From Eupeodes corollae (taxonomy: Eukaryota > Arthropoda > Insecta > Diptera > Syrphidae), in assembly GCF_945859685.1 (NCBI RefSeq), contig NC_079147.1, positions 146,902,645 through 146,966,644 of the forward strand: a stretch of 64,000 nt of DNA, given 5' to 3'. The notes under the pieces were generated by a model. That model was not told the origin of the DNA. It worked only from the letters and a program-made list of their open reading frames with translations, and made no database searches. The number at the start of each line of letters is the position of its first letter. Position 1 is the stretch's first letter. Positions 44,731 through 56,700 of the stretch are shown here, piece after piece. The translations under genes were made by a program, and so were the position numbers.

Positions 44731-47700
44731 TTATTTATTTATTTCCTCTATTGATGAATACAAATCTTTTAAAATAACCTTCATATCTTCAATGAGTGCT
44801 TCTTTATTGCATATAACTTTTGTACCATCTTCGGTGAGAGCGCACCCGTTCATAGTTCCAACTTTGAATTCTCTTTCCACGAAAATATCAGGCTTCCAAA
44901 TCAACGCGATAGTCCTTCCGCCACATGGATCATAGAAAAATATACAAAATTCCGAGAAAGCTTCCTAAAAATTCAAACATTCAATAAATGAGAAATTTTT
45001 GGCAATCAGAAATAAGAGTACTAAAAATTTCAAGCTTACCCTAAGTTCAGTGATTGCAGACTTGGCAAAATTTTGACCGCTTGGAAATTGTCTGAAATTT
45101 GGTTGTTGCCATTCGGTAAAGGCAGACGGGAATTCGTTCGCCATACAATTTGGCACAAGATCGGATTTTAAGCGTATTAGTATATCATAGCCTTCCTTGG
45201 AAGCCGTAAACAATTTATGTGGCTTAATTTCCTCTGAAAGATATAAGATTGCTGGCTCAATGAGGCTAAGAGCATGTTTAGCTAAAAGTTTCACTCGAGC
45301 CAGAACAGGTAGGATTGGGGCTTCTTTACTCCAAATTCCATAACGTTTTTCATCGTACGAAGTAACAATCAACAGTGGAGGGAAAGAATCGCGTTCGTTG
45401 ATAAACTTATTTTCAAGCTCGGAAACACTATCGTCTGAAAATACAAAAAAAAAATAAAAATGCTGTTATTGTTGATTTAAAGAAGGTTTTTTATTATTTT
45501 TAAGATGTATATGGTTTGGAAACTACAAAGCTTAAAGGTCGCACAGTGAATTTATGAATGATCAAAAATTAAGGCAAACAAAAAAAAGTCCAAAGCATTT
45601 TTGATTATGCTTAAGAATTATGTGAAATACTTCCTCTTCTTTGGTTCCTACGTTCGTTATCTCTATTTACAAACTCTATAAAGAAAGCTAATCTCTTTTT
45701 GCTAGACAATTCGCCACCAATTCATGAATGTTATAACTTCGCCTTCGGCCTTTGTAGCAGTAGGTCCACTATTGATCTGATGGTCTACCTCATTGAACAG
45801 TTCAACGAATCTTTACAACGAAGAAAGTAAGGTTATTGCAATTGATATTTCAAAAGCATTTGATAGAATTATAGAGCATAATGCTCTCTCATCGAAATGC
45901 GTGCCTTCAGTTTATACGACTCCCTCCTTCGTTGGATTAGAAATTATCTTTAGGACCTCTCAATACAAGTAGTTTATTCAAGGCTGGTTAGTATTGAGCA
46001 GTTATTTTACCGGATTGTGCGCTAGAGAAACATCCAGTTGCATTTCTCACTTCAAGCAATTCAACTGTAATACTCACACCTATAGGGATGCTCATCAGTA
46101 TACCTTCGAGCCCAACTTTGGTCGTACTTTCCAGTACAGAGATTCGTTCTTTAGCCGGACTACACGAATGTAGATTGCTTTGCCTGTAGTATGCGTGGCA
46201 TGATGGTTAGTGCGTTGGACTGTCATGCAAGGGGTTTTGGGTTCAATCCCTGCCTGTGCCACCTTAATTTAAAAAAATAATTTTCGCGGGTAGAGGAATT
46301 GACAAATCCTTCAAGAGTCATTCTTGTTATGAAAAAGTGCTTTCTCAAATTAGCCGTTCGGATTCGGCCTAAAATTGTAGGTCCTTTCCATTCCTGACAA
46401 CAGTACTCGCACAGGAATGGTTGAGAGTTATAAGTCACTAGGCCCTGGTTCACAACGGACTGTTGCGCCACCCAATTTATTTATTTATAGATTGCTTTGC
46501 CACACTGTCTTTTTCAGTCATTGTAATATTCAGGAATTCAAAACCAATAAGCACCGACATCTCCTTTCAAACCTTGGCATAATAAAGGTAACAAAAATCC
46601 TCTGAGTGTGTGCAAAACAGAATGAAGTAGAGGGTTTACAGTTTAAGAGATGATAGCAAATCTTGGGAGTTTTTTTTTTCAAAATTGGTGAACATAAGGT
46701 AGTAAAGATTAGTATTAGTATCATTCTTGTTTTTATTGGAGTGATTCTTTGGGTGGTCCATAACATAGGTAAGCCTCCGTAGACTCTACCTATGATAAGT
46801 TGTATATGATTTGTCCAAGTTAGTGTCGTATTGAATACTACTCCAAGATTCTTGGCTCAGTCAACAAACTGAATAGGGTTATCATTGAGCAATATTGGAG
46901 AAAAGCAAGATGTGTCTGTAGGGTCTTTTGAAATGACTAAGAATTTTGACTTAGTAGGATTTAAACAAAGTCCGTTTGATCGCGACTAGAGCAATATCTT
47001 ATTAAGATCTTCGTTTATCTCCCAAATACCATTTTCAACCAACAACTGTACCTAAGCTGTACATCATCGGCATACATGTGTATGGATGAGTTAAAGCTTA
47101 GAAACGGGAGCTCATTAACATACATGGTAAAAAGTAATGGGCCCAAAATAGACCCTTGGGAAACACCTCGTGTTAGCGGAAGAAAATTTGAAGTTTGGTT
47201 GTTAGCAACTACTGCTTGGTGTCTAGAACTAAGATATGTAGAATTCCCATTATTAACTTCATCAGGGCCAACCATTTGTATGAATTACAAATTATCGGTG
47301 GCTAATAAAGCTCACCATAAAATAAGGAAGGCAGGAAGCAGCACCCATAGGACTTGACCAGACAAATAGCAAAGATTCAAAACCGATGATAACAAGATGA
47401 TTTAAAAAATTATGCGAATTTATGTATAAGGTATTACGAAAAAGGTGGATAATAACTATTATTAAATAAATAATAATCAATAACAAAAAGAAAATTACAT
47501 TAATTAATTAAAAGTATACCTAAATGAAAAAGTAAAATGAAAGCAAAACAAGATAAGAGAACAAAAAAAAAAACTAATTAAAAAAACGTAAGATCAAAGC
47601 TAAAATAAGTAGATAAATAATCAATAAATCAATAATAATAAAGGTTTGTTTATGTTTTCTTCTTCTCAGTTGAGATTAGTTGCATCTGTGGTCGTCAGGT

Positions 47701-50700
47701 CAGCAGCAGCAGCAGTGGTTAGGTTCTCAGGATTAGTGATTACAATTGGTTTCGCTTTTTGGTTTTTTTTTTACATGGACAAGTCCACGCAATGTGTAAA
47801 CAGAAAAAAGTTTATCATCTCTCTTTAGTTTAAGTGCGTATTGTAACAGTGAACGATTTTTCACAGTTAAGCATTCATGAATTAAAACTACAGAGTTGTT
47901 GTTGTCATTGAAACCAAGATCTCGAAGAGGAAGACGTAGTGGTTGTTTTGTTTTTGATCGGTAGTTAGCTAACGATCGCAATACGGTGCTCTTGTCAATT
48001 GGAGAACAAAATTTAACAACAATCGGTGCATGTGTGTTATTATTTTTGTTCCGTTTAAGGCGGAAAATGCTTTTTAGTGAAGGTGGTTGAAATTCAAAGA
48101 CTTGACCACATAAGTGATCAAACATAGATTTAAGATTTTCCGTCGTTAAGATAGGAACACCTTGTATGCATCACTTGCATCACTACAAATTTCTTTTTGT
48201 TGGAATTTTTCCTCAGTTTCTTCGATACGTTCCATCATGGCTTCATTTTGTTGTTTTAGCTGTTCTTAAAGTTTATCATATTCGTGTTTAATAGTGCGTA
48301 GATCGTTTAATTGTGTTTCAATAGTATTTATTCTTTTGTTCATCTCTTCAAACGATGATTTGAGTGTGGCTATGTTAGCATTAATTTTGTTTGATAATCG
48401 TTCTTCAGATTCAGCAATTCTTAAGGTAAGAGAAGATGTGATAGACTCACTTTGTTTGAGAAAAGCCTGATTCAACGAAAGCGAATACAAATCACGGCTA
48501 CTGGCAAGAGCTTGGCTGTGCAAGAATATAAGTCGCCAGTGACAATTACCGGACGCAACAACAACGAAGACAAGGACATAATAGTGAAAATGACTTCAAC
48601 AGAAGAGAACCTACTTTTGAAAATCTTAGTGTTGATGATTAGGCCAATATCGGAACAGTAGGCAACGATAATATCATTGACTACTCTTTTGTTAACAGCT
48701 ATAACTTGTCCGGGTACAACCTGCGCAGGCGGAGTAAAATTTCCAACTGTAAAAAAAGAAAATCGAAAACGACTACTCAACGTCCATGCGTAGCGTTCTA
48801 CGGAGAGAGGTTTTGGTTACCTATCAGAGGAAACACTTCCTACGGAAAGCACCAGCAATGAGGGATTGATGGGAGCATCAGCTTTGCGTGTGGATATAAT
48901 CCATACAAAAAAGGCGATGGTCTTCTTAATTATCCCATTAAGACAGACAACAACCGACGAGAATTAATTCACAGGCGTGACGATGTTATGCATGAAGAAT
49001 ATTCGGGGTCACAGCTCCGTACTTCTACTTTTCCAAAATCTACACGAGAACACTAACGGAGGCATCAAAAAGACGTTGCATGGAGTCACTAACATCTGCG
49101 GGTTTTGATGGTGTCAAAGTACCCCGTGGTGAGGTTGGGTAAGCGGGATGCATGCGGCAAACAAATTGGGTCACAGCTCACCAAGCGACCTGAATGAGTC
49201 CTGCTGCTTCTCGACTATGACAACGAAAATAACAACACCGGCTCCTAAAGGTACTACAACAACTGTTTCTAAGGACGCACCAAATGGTCCTGGTACGTCC
49301 AAGCGAGCAAGAAACTACGTGGACTCACCTTCTAAAAGTCTACAAACAAACAAAAATAAAAAAGCTAGGCAAACAAATCCTACACGTAAACTGACGCAGG
49401 ATCTCTTAGAACTAGGGATCTTTTAGAAGGTTGATGAGGCTATCCTTAAGAGACGGCCACTCTTTAGTACCCTTTGCACCTAATAACTGCAAGACCTTTC
49501 AAAGCAAACGATTCTCCTGATGCCGACAAAACGCACGATTCGGTTATACGTTCGCCTAATGGAAAAGAAGGAAATGAAAAAGATTACCACTCATTTCCAG
49601 GGATCGCCTAGAAAGGTATCTTAGCTCACTCAACACTGACCAACTAAGCTATAACTGGGAAGGGGTTGAGATGGGCGACCAGGTTGTGATCTTAAATCAC
49701 AAGTCAATACCACCTCTGAGAAATATTGATTTTAAGGTGGATGTCGGTACGAACCGATGCAAATTGCGGTTAGTTTCCACCAAGAATAAGGTAGTTGATG
49801 GAGTTGGAGTTTACAAAAAATTATAATATTAAACTTATACAAATAAATCTCCCACATAATAAAGCCGCCAATGCAGTTCGGCTAAACAGTGGTTAAGTTT
49901 GAACTAGCTCGAATCCCCCCGCTCGTTATAGCATTGTGCCATATGCCGGGTGACGGATTAGAAGGACCGCCGGCTGAGGTTAGGAAGATGCTCTTTCAAC
50001 GTTCCAAACTGGGGAAATGGGATGCTGTTGTAGGATGTGATGGCAACACAAACCTGCTCTGTTAAGAGACTCCTATCATAGGTTCTACATTAAATGGCCC
50101 TACATTAAACTAAGACTGACGGTAACAAGACCAACTGTCAGCCCATTAACCTAACCTAGCCTAAATGAATAATGAGATTAATATCATGTTGAATAAATGA
50201 TCAGTAGTTGAAAACAAAAAATAAGTAATGTTATATAATATTTCAGCAATAATACTCACCATCGAGCTCCTCATTAAACTGTAAAACCACCATTTCCGTT
50301 TGCCAATCTGTATTCGCTAACAAATGCAAAAATCGGAAAAATCCCGTCTGTGGTTGGCAGGTATTAGCTTGGGCTCCCATTTTCATGTACTGGCTAGCAA
50401 TCAATAATTCCGTACACTCGTCTGGCCACAACCCACTGTCAATTAGTTGTGAATACAACCACCTTTTAGCAATCATAACCGTTGGTCCAAAACTCGGATG
50501 TAACTTATACAGTCCATGCAAAGCACTTGTTAATTTAGGAAGCAGAAGGTATTTTTTCTCTAAAGCTATACTCTCAGGAGTATCTTTGTATTGTGTGAGT
50601 CCTTTTTCGTTGACTTCTTTCTTCATAAGTGCAATTTCCTTGGCATGTGATATTTCCACTCGAAACACATATCCATCTTTGAATATTAAAATGCCATCGA

Positions 50701-53700
50701 AACGAATCATAGTTCGATATTTATGTTTTGCCCTAAGCGCTTGTGCTATTTTAACATAAAATGCTGTTTTAAGAGCACGCAATGCAGACAATTCACTTGG
50801 CCATTTTCCACTTACTCCTGCAAATCATTAAAATAGTTATGTAAGAAATTTGTGGGATGTATGTTACTTCGTAAACAAAATGTACCTAATTGAATAATTC
50901 CATTACAGACAGTTCTACTAACTATCCCAAGTTTGGAGTACCTTCCATCGGCTAAAACAGGTACTGGATCGCAATATCTGAACACAGACGATGTGCCTTG
51001 TATGTTTGTTATTTCCAATGGCAAGTCGTCTAGAGTTCTCAATTTCTGGCCAAGATCATCAAAACTATTGATGACTTCCAATGAAGTTGTTTCTGCATCT
51101 GTCTCCTGATTTACATCTTTTTGTAATTTATCTACTTTAAATATACGATTTAATCTATAAGCTTTATCCAAATCCCCAGCTATATAATTGATAAGTGGTG
51201 ATGGCAAACTGAAATGATGCCCTAGAAGATGTTCCACTATTCTTTGAACTATAAGACGTTTCTTAGCAAACGATTCTCCAGATGCCGACCAAACACAAGA
51301 TTCGGTTATACTTCCGTCTTGGAAACGTCTAAGCTCAGATTTAGATCCCCAGAATTTACGGAATTCTTCAGCGTTTTCGTCGTTTGCTTGGGGACCTTTA
51401 TCAAGAATCTCATAAGCTTGTTCGGGATTCAAAATAAATCCAAGCCGGAAATTGATTTCAATTTCTTTGGGCTGTTCATTAATTAGCCATGATGACTGTG
51501 CTGTTTCTATAGGCACCATATGAAAAATACGATCGGAAAGGCCTTTACGTAGCACACTGAAAGGTAAAAATTGATAAAGTTTTTTTATTTTATTGTCCAT
51601 GAATTTTTAAAAAACAAGGCTTACTCGGAAACCATTTTAAGCATTTGCGGAAACCAATATCCTGCAAAGTTATGACGATCTGCTCGAATTCCATGCTTCT
51701 CCAGCATCTTCATTATTGCTGATTCTTCAGATATTCTTAAAAGAAAACATTAAAATAAAATCCTCTGTGGGGTATTGAAAAAATTAAAAAATCTTACTTC
51801 AAAATATGATCGTATTGTGTAAAAACAGGACAATTAGTCATAAACACCAATGGAAAACTATTGATTTTCGTATTGTTTAGAATATCAATTGTTCGCTTTG
51901 CTTCAGCTTTTACTCTCTGATATACATCGACAGATAGATTGGCACAAATATTGGAAAATCCAGTAAAATCAGCAAATACAACTTTATAGTAGGCCGAAAA
52001 TTGTTGCAATGTTGGTTGATTTGGTGCAGAGAAATCATTACAAAGTGTGATGCCTTTGCCATCTTCATCCCAAGTACTTAGAGCTGTGAATGATTTAATA
52101 CAAAACATTAAAAATAAATTGCTTGTTTGAAATGCTAATGCTATTTTATGAAATGTTTGGGGACTGTAGGAATTTCAAATCTTTTAAAGTCTTGTTTCAG
52201 TTTTGATCAATTCGGTGTCAAATTCTTTGTTTATAAAAGAAGTCAATGCTCACAACGGATTTAAATACAATTTTTTAGTTGTGCGTTTGGAGTAAGTTAA
52301 GTATACCATTCAAATGAAAGAATAAAACAGCTAGTGAATTTCAAACAATCCAATCTTCATAGAACATCTCTGACAACATTACTCACACAAAGGAATGGTT
52401 TAGAGTTGTAAGTCACTAGGCCCTGGTTCTCAAAGGACTGTTGCGCCACCCAATTTATATTATATTTTATATTGCATCATGGAAAACTTGCACTTACATT
52501 AAAGGTAGTTTCTTGCTTCACGTGGAAACAAAAGGAAACCAAACGTTTTAGGAAATTTTAAAATTGGATTTATTCTATTGGCAGCACGTTAAATCAGTAC
52601 CATACAGCCCTTCTATTCATCGGGGGGAATTTTTCTTGAATTTTTACTAATCACTGTTCTGCTATTCATTCGAAGTGAATTTGTGTACGTCGGTAACGTC
52701 GGTAATACTGCGCTGTATTCTTCTATTCACGTTAACGCATTTATTCTATACAATTCAGATCCGCATAAGAAATGAAGTGGATTTTCCATTTGATGTCTGG
52801 TTTGTTAATTTTTGTTAAAAAAATGTAAGTAAAAACTAATTTATTGCTTAATTTAGAATATTTGTTTATAAATAAAAGATTATTAGCCGCGTTTTATTAT
52901 CACCGTGATCTGATCCAGATCAGATCATGATAATAAAACAGCATTGGATCATCATATGTTTTATTATTTAAAGGTTGGTAGCAGTGCCAAATTCGTGAAA
53001 TTTCCAAGAATTTCATTTCCAAGAATTTCGAGAGAAAATCATACAAAATTCTTAAAAGTGTTATATACAACCCACCGTCATTTCAAAACTACTCTCTTAA
53101 TTGAGTTGGTTCAGACGGTTCTGAGTTCTAATTTATGTCACCTAAGTCTTTCTTACAACCATTTTCAATTAAAAGAATGATTTCAAAAAATTCCCATGTA
53201 AAAGTATTTTCAACATTTTTTTCTGCTGCAGCTTTCTCGATTTTATTTATGTTTTTTGACATTTAAAGCAGGGTTGCCCATAGAACATTTTGCTCAATGA
53301 TTTTTTTTGTTCCTTTTTTTTGGGGAAAATAATACCCATAAATTATGTCAAATATACATTTTTTGGACTTAATTATTTGAATTTCACCAATTAATTAGTT
53401 TTGTTAAAATTATAATTATTTCATGGATTATATACCAAATAAATAAATATAAAGCTTCTCGCTTTCTATTTAAAAAAATATTTTATTTCAGTCAAATTGA
53501 AATGTTTATATGGCAACACAGGTTTTATTTAATTTGTTTGCAATGATACCAACATTTACATGTGAAATCACAATGATAGAGCGCTCCCAGAGATGCCAGA
53601 AATGCGATTTTTTTTTATTTACTACATTTGTTACGTCTGCTACATAAATGAGGTAGTTAATGTAGTTAAATTCAGTTAACGTAGTTAAATGAAGCAGGCG

Positions 53701-56700
53701 TAACGGTAGACATCAAAACGTAGTTTGAAATGTCCATTCAACCACCAAATTGACAAATTGCATCGAAAAGATACATTTTTTGCACAACCCGAACCATATG
53801 AAGAATTTAGCAGCTACAGATACTGATAAAAAGATAACAACAGATATCAAGCAATTATTGTTTGATGACAATTTCGTCCAGTCAATAGAAGAAGATATTT
53901 ATATCTACGATCCAGTCTGCAAACTGAGTGTCAAGATGATGCAACCATCATCTCTGAAGCTGTAGATTTGTGACTACAGCTGCAATTGCCAGAAAAATAT
54001 GACCACTTTTTGATCGCAAGAAAAGAAATTGCGCTCTCCATCGATGCAACAGCGGCATATAGCTTGGATCCAAGATATCTTGGCAAAATTTTAACAACAC
54101 CGCGAATCGCGGTTGCACTACATTTCATTGAAATTTTCTCAGCTGGAGAACTAAATGATTACTATAAATTCCTCAAAGATCAGGGCATTTTTGCTTCATT
54201 AAATAGAAAGCAGTGATGGGGATACTGGCGATGACAAAGGTGGTGGAAGTGAAGTTTTGCTGCCAAAAACTTACTGGACTTTAGCATCCAGACAGCATCC
54301 AGGCATATCAAGATATGCTATTCCTTTATTAAGTATTACAGCGTCATCTACAGCAATAGAGAGGGTGTTCTCGCAGTGATCGTTCGTCTATACGAAAATT
54401 CGGAACATGCTTAACCAAGAACATTCCCAAAAATTGGTATATATACACTATACTCTTAAAATAAACGACAAACATGAAACAGATGATTATTAAATTTGCA
54501 TTTTTCTTTCAAAAAACTTTGAATTCCTTGATTTAGTTCATTGACGCAACATGTTTGGTTCTTATGTATAGTTTAGTGTTTTTCACTCGTTACGTTAGTC
54601 GTTACTTATTCACTCGTTTTTTAAATTCTTTTTGAAATTTAACGTTTTTTGTGAAGGTAGCACACGTAACAAATGTAGGGTAGTAAATGAAACAAATCAA
54701 ACGTGTAGTTTATCGAATAAACTACACGTAGTTTACCGAGTAGATTACCTGACGTAATCTACTCTGCCATCTCTGAGCGCTCCGTGTTGTGAAAAAAAGA
54801 ATTAAATGTTGGATCTCAAATTGAGATCCAAACACAAAGCAGGATCTTGTGTTGTTGTTGTAATGTAATGCATGTAAATCCAAGATCCGGATCAGATCAT
54901 GGTGATAATAAAACGCGGCTATTAACATTTTTACGGGAAGAACGACATACAAGGAAAAATTTGCAAAAATTATATGTAATGAAATAAAATACAGACATTG
55001 CAAAAAATAATGCAAAACGAAAAGCCGAAAGCCTCCGAGAATTTTGGAATAGCCTAAGAAACAGACTAGAATTCCTAGGTCCCAAAAGGAAAGACGTGGC
55101 TGAGTTTTTTTTTTGCTTTCTAACATTTCTCCGTTTGAGGATTCTCTTATTCCTCTGTTTACAATTGGAATACAAAATCCAATACTGTCCATTTCCAAAA
55201 ATTACACAAATCAAACAATTGGATTGATTAAAATTAATTTTTGTATGAATCAAAACAATTTATCCAACATTCTCAAGTTTGTCACATGAACAGCTGTTTA
55301 CGTGAATGTCAAATTGGTTTATTATAATGTAGTTCACCCGATGGATAGCAGAATGCAAAGGCAGTGTGAAAGGGAATCGAACGGATGAATCGAATATGCT
55401 ATCCACGTGAATAGCAGAATAGGGCTGATAGCACTTTCACAGTACACATTATTCAGAACATAAGCAGAAAAGTAAGAGCAAGGAATCTTGAAACGTACGA
55501 TGAGAAGCTACTTTTATGGCTAATAAAAGAAACCCTGACTAAAGTAGTCAACAACGGAAGCCACAAAAAAAAAACTATAATTTGTTTCGTAATAATGAAC
55601 GTATGTAAAAAGCTTTACATCAGCGAAATAAATAAGAAATGAAGACTTATGAGGCATACAACGGTGTTTTGGGTCGTTCTGCCTTAAAAAATGGAAACTT
55701 CTTCAAATTTGTTGCCATGATAGGGGATGAAGAGTTTTTTAAAAGCCAACAGTTTTCAACTTTAGCAGAAAGTGGTGGTTCAATGGGAGCCAAACGTAAA
55801 AAATACAACGTTGAATGAAGATCCAAAATTGAGGAAACAACTTCGTTACTTGAGGAGGGTAAACTAACCGTTGCTTCCTTCTTTTCAAGGATGGTTTTCG
55901 AATGGTATATGTGTAGAGATGCTTCCCCAAGAAGATATTTTTAAAGTTGAAGAATACTGTGAGGAAGACATTAACGAAGGGGATGAAAGCCCTGTTGTTT
56001 TAAGCACATCCATTGACGAACATATTTGCGTTGTTTGTAAGGATTTGCGAGCAAATATAGTTCTGTTGCCTTGCAAGCATTTACAAATTTGTGCTGAATG
56101 CAATATCAAAATACAAGCTGAAGCTATAGCTGAAGAAGAGGGGAGTTACAAGTATCCTTGTTGCAGGGAAATTATACAGGATACAATCCAAGTATTTGTT
56201 TGATGGTTTGGGATATTATTTCATTTTTTGAAAATAAACTTCTATATAAAAAAAAAAACAAATTGGGGTCTTATTTCATAACTTGTAAAAATAAAAAAAA
56301 GACAAAACAAGCTGGGGCCTTATTTCATTAATTTTTGGGGCCTTTTGTCATTTCGATGGGGCATTATTTCATTTGGGCATAATTTTATTAGTGCCTGTCT
56401 ATACGCGTTGTGATCACAACGTTGTGACGAGAGTTTGTGGGAAAGAGAGGAGCTGAGTAAAGGGACGGGATGCTCATGACAGAAATTGAATTTTCTGCTT
56501 GGGCAGTACAGTTCCTTTCCCATTTCGTTCCGAATTTCTCATTATTTTCTGTTCGTCAATGCGAAAGGTACATTTGTTTTGCTCTTCGGCTTCGCTAAAG
56601 ATTCCTCCGCAGGAATAGCTTCTCGCATAAAAGAATTCCGTTTTTGAATTGAGTTCTGCACTATGCAAAAAAGTTCTTTAAAAGAATCCTCGTCCATACG

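Larger units (their letters stand above)
52605..55427. mobile_element. outer Harbinger-like element of a three-level nest
   Basis: Ends CAGCCCTTCTATTCAT and (reverse complement) CAGCCCTATTCTGCTATTCA are inverted repeats. The duplication ATA lies at 52602-52604 and 55428-55430. Remaining own sequence is about 790 bp, split by the next element. Plus strand 55020-55110 reads LREFWNSLRNRLEFLGPKRK followed by DVAE, weakly like a Harbinger Myb/SANT partner. Confidence 0.75.

Noticed and set aside
46190..46265. A tRNA gene (A and B box-like sequence)
   Set aside because: No proper cloverleaf could be drawn, and the sequence is the head of a ~300-bp repeat with target duplications, present in more than one copy.
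54722..55253. Minus-strand open frames of 118-158 codons as a gene
   Set aside because: They cross the junctions of nested transposons and have membrane-like low-complexity composition.
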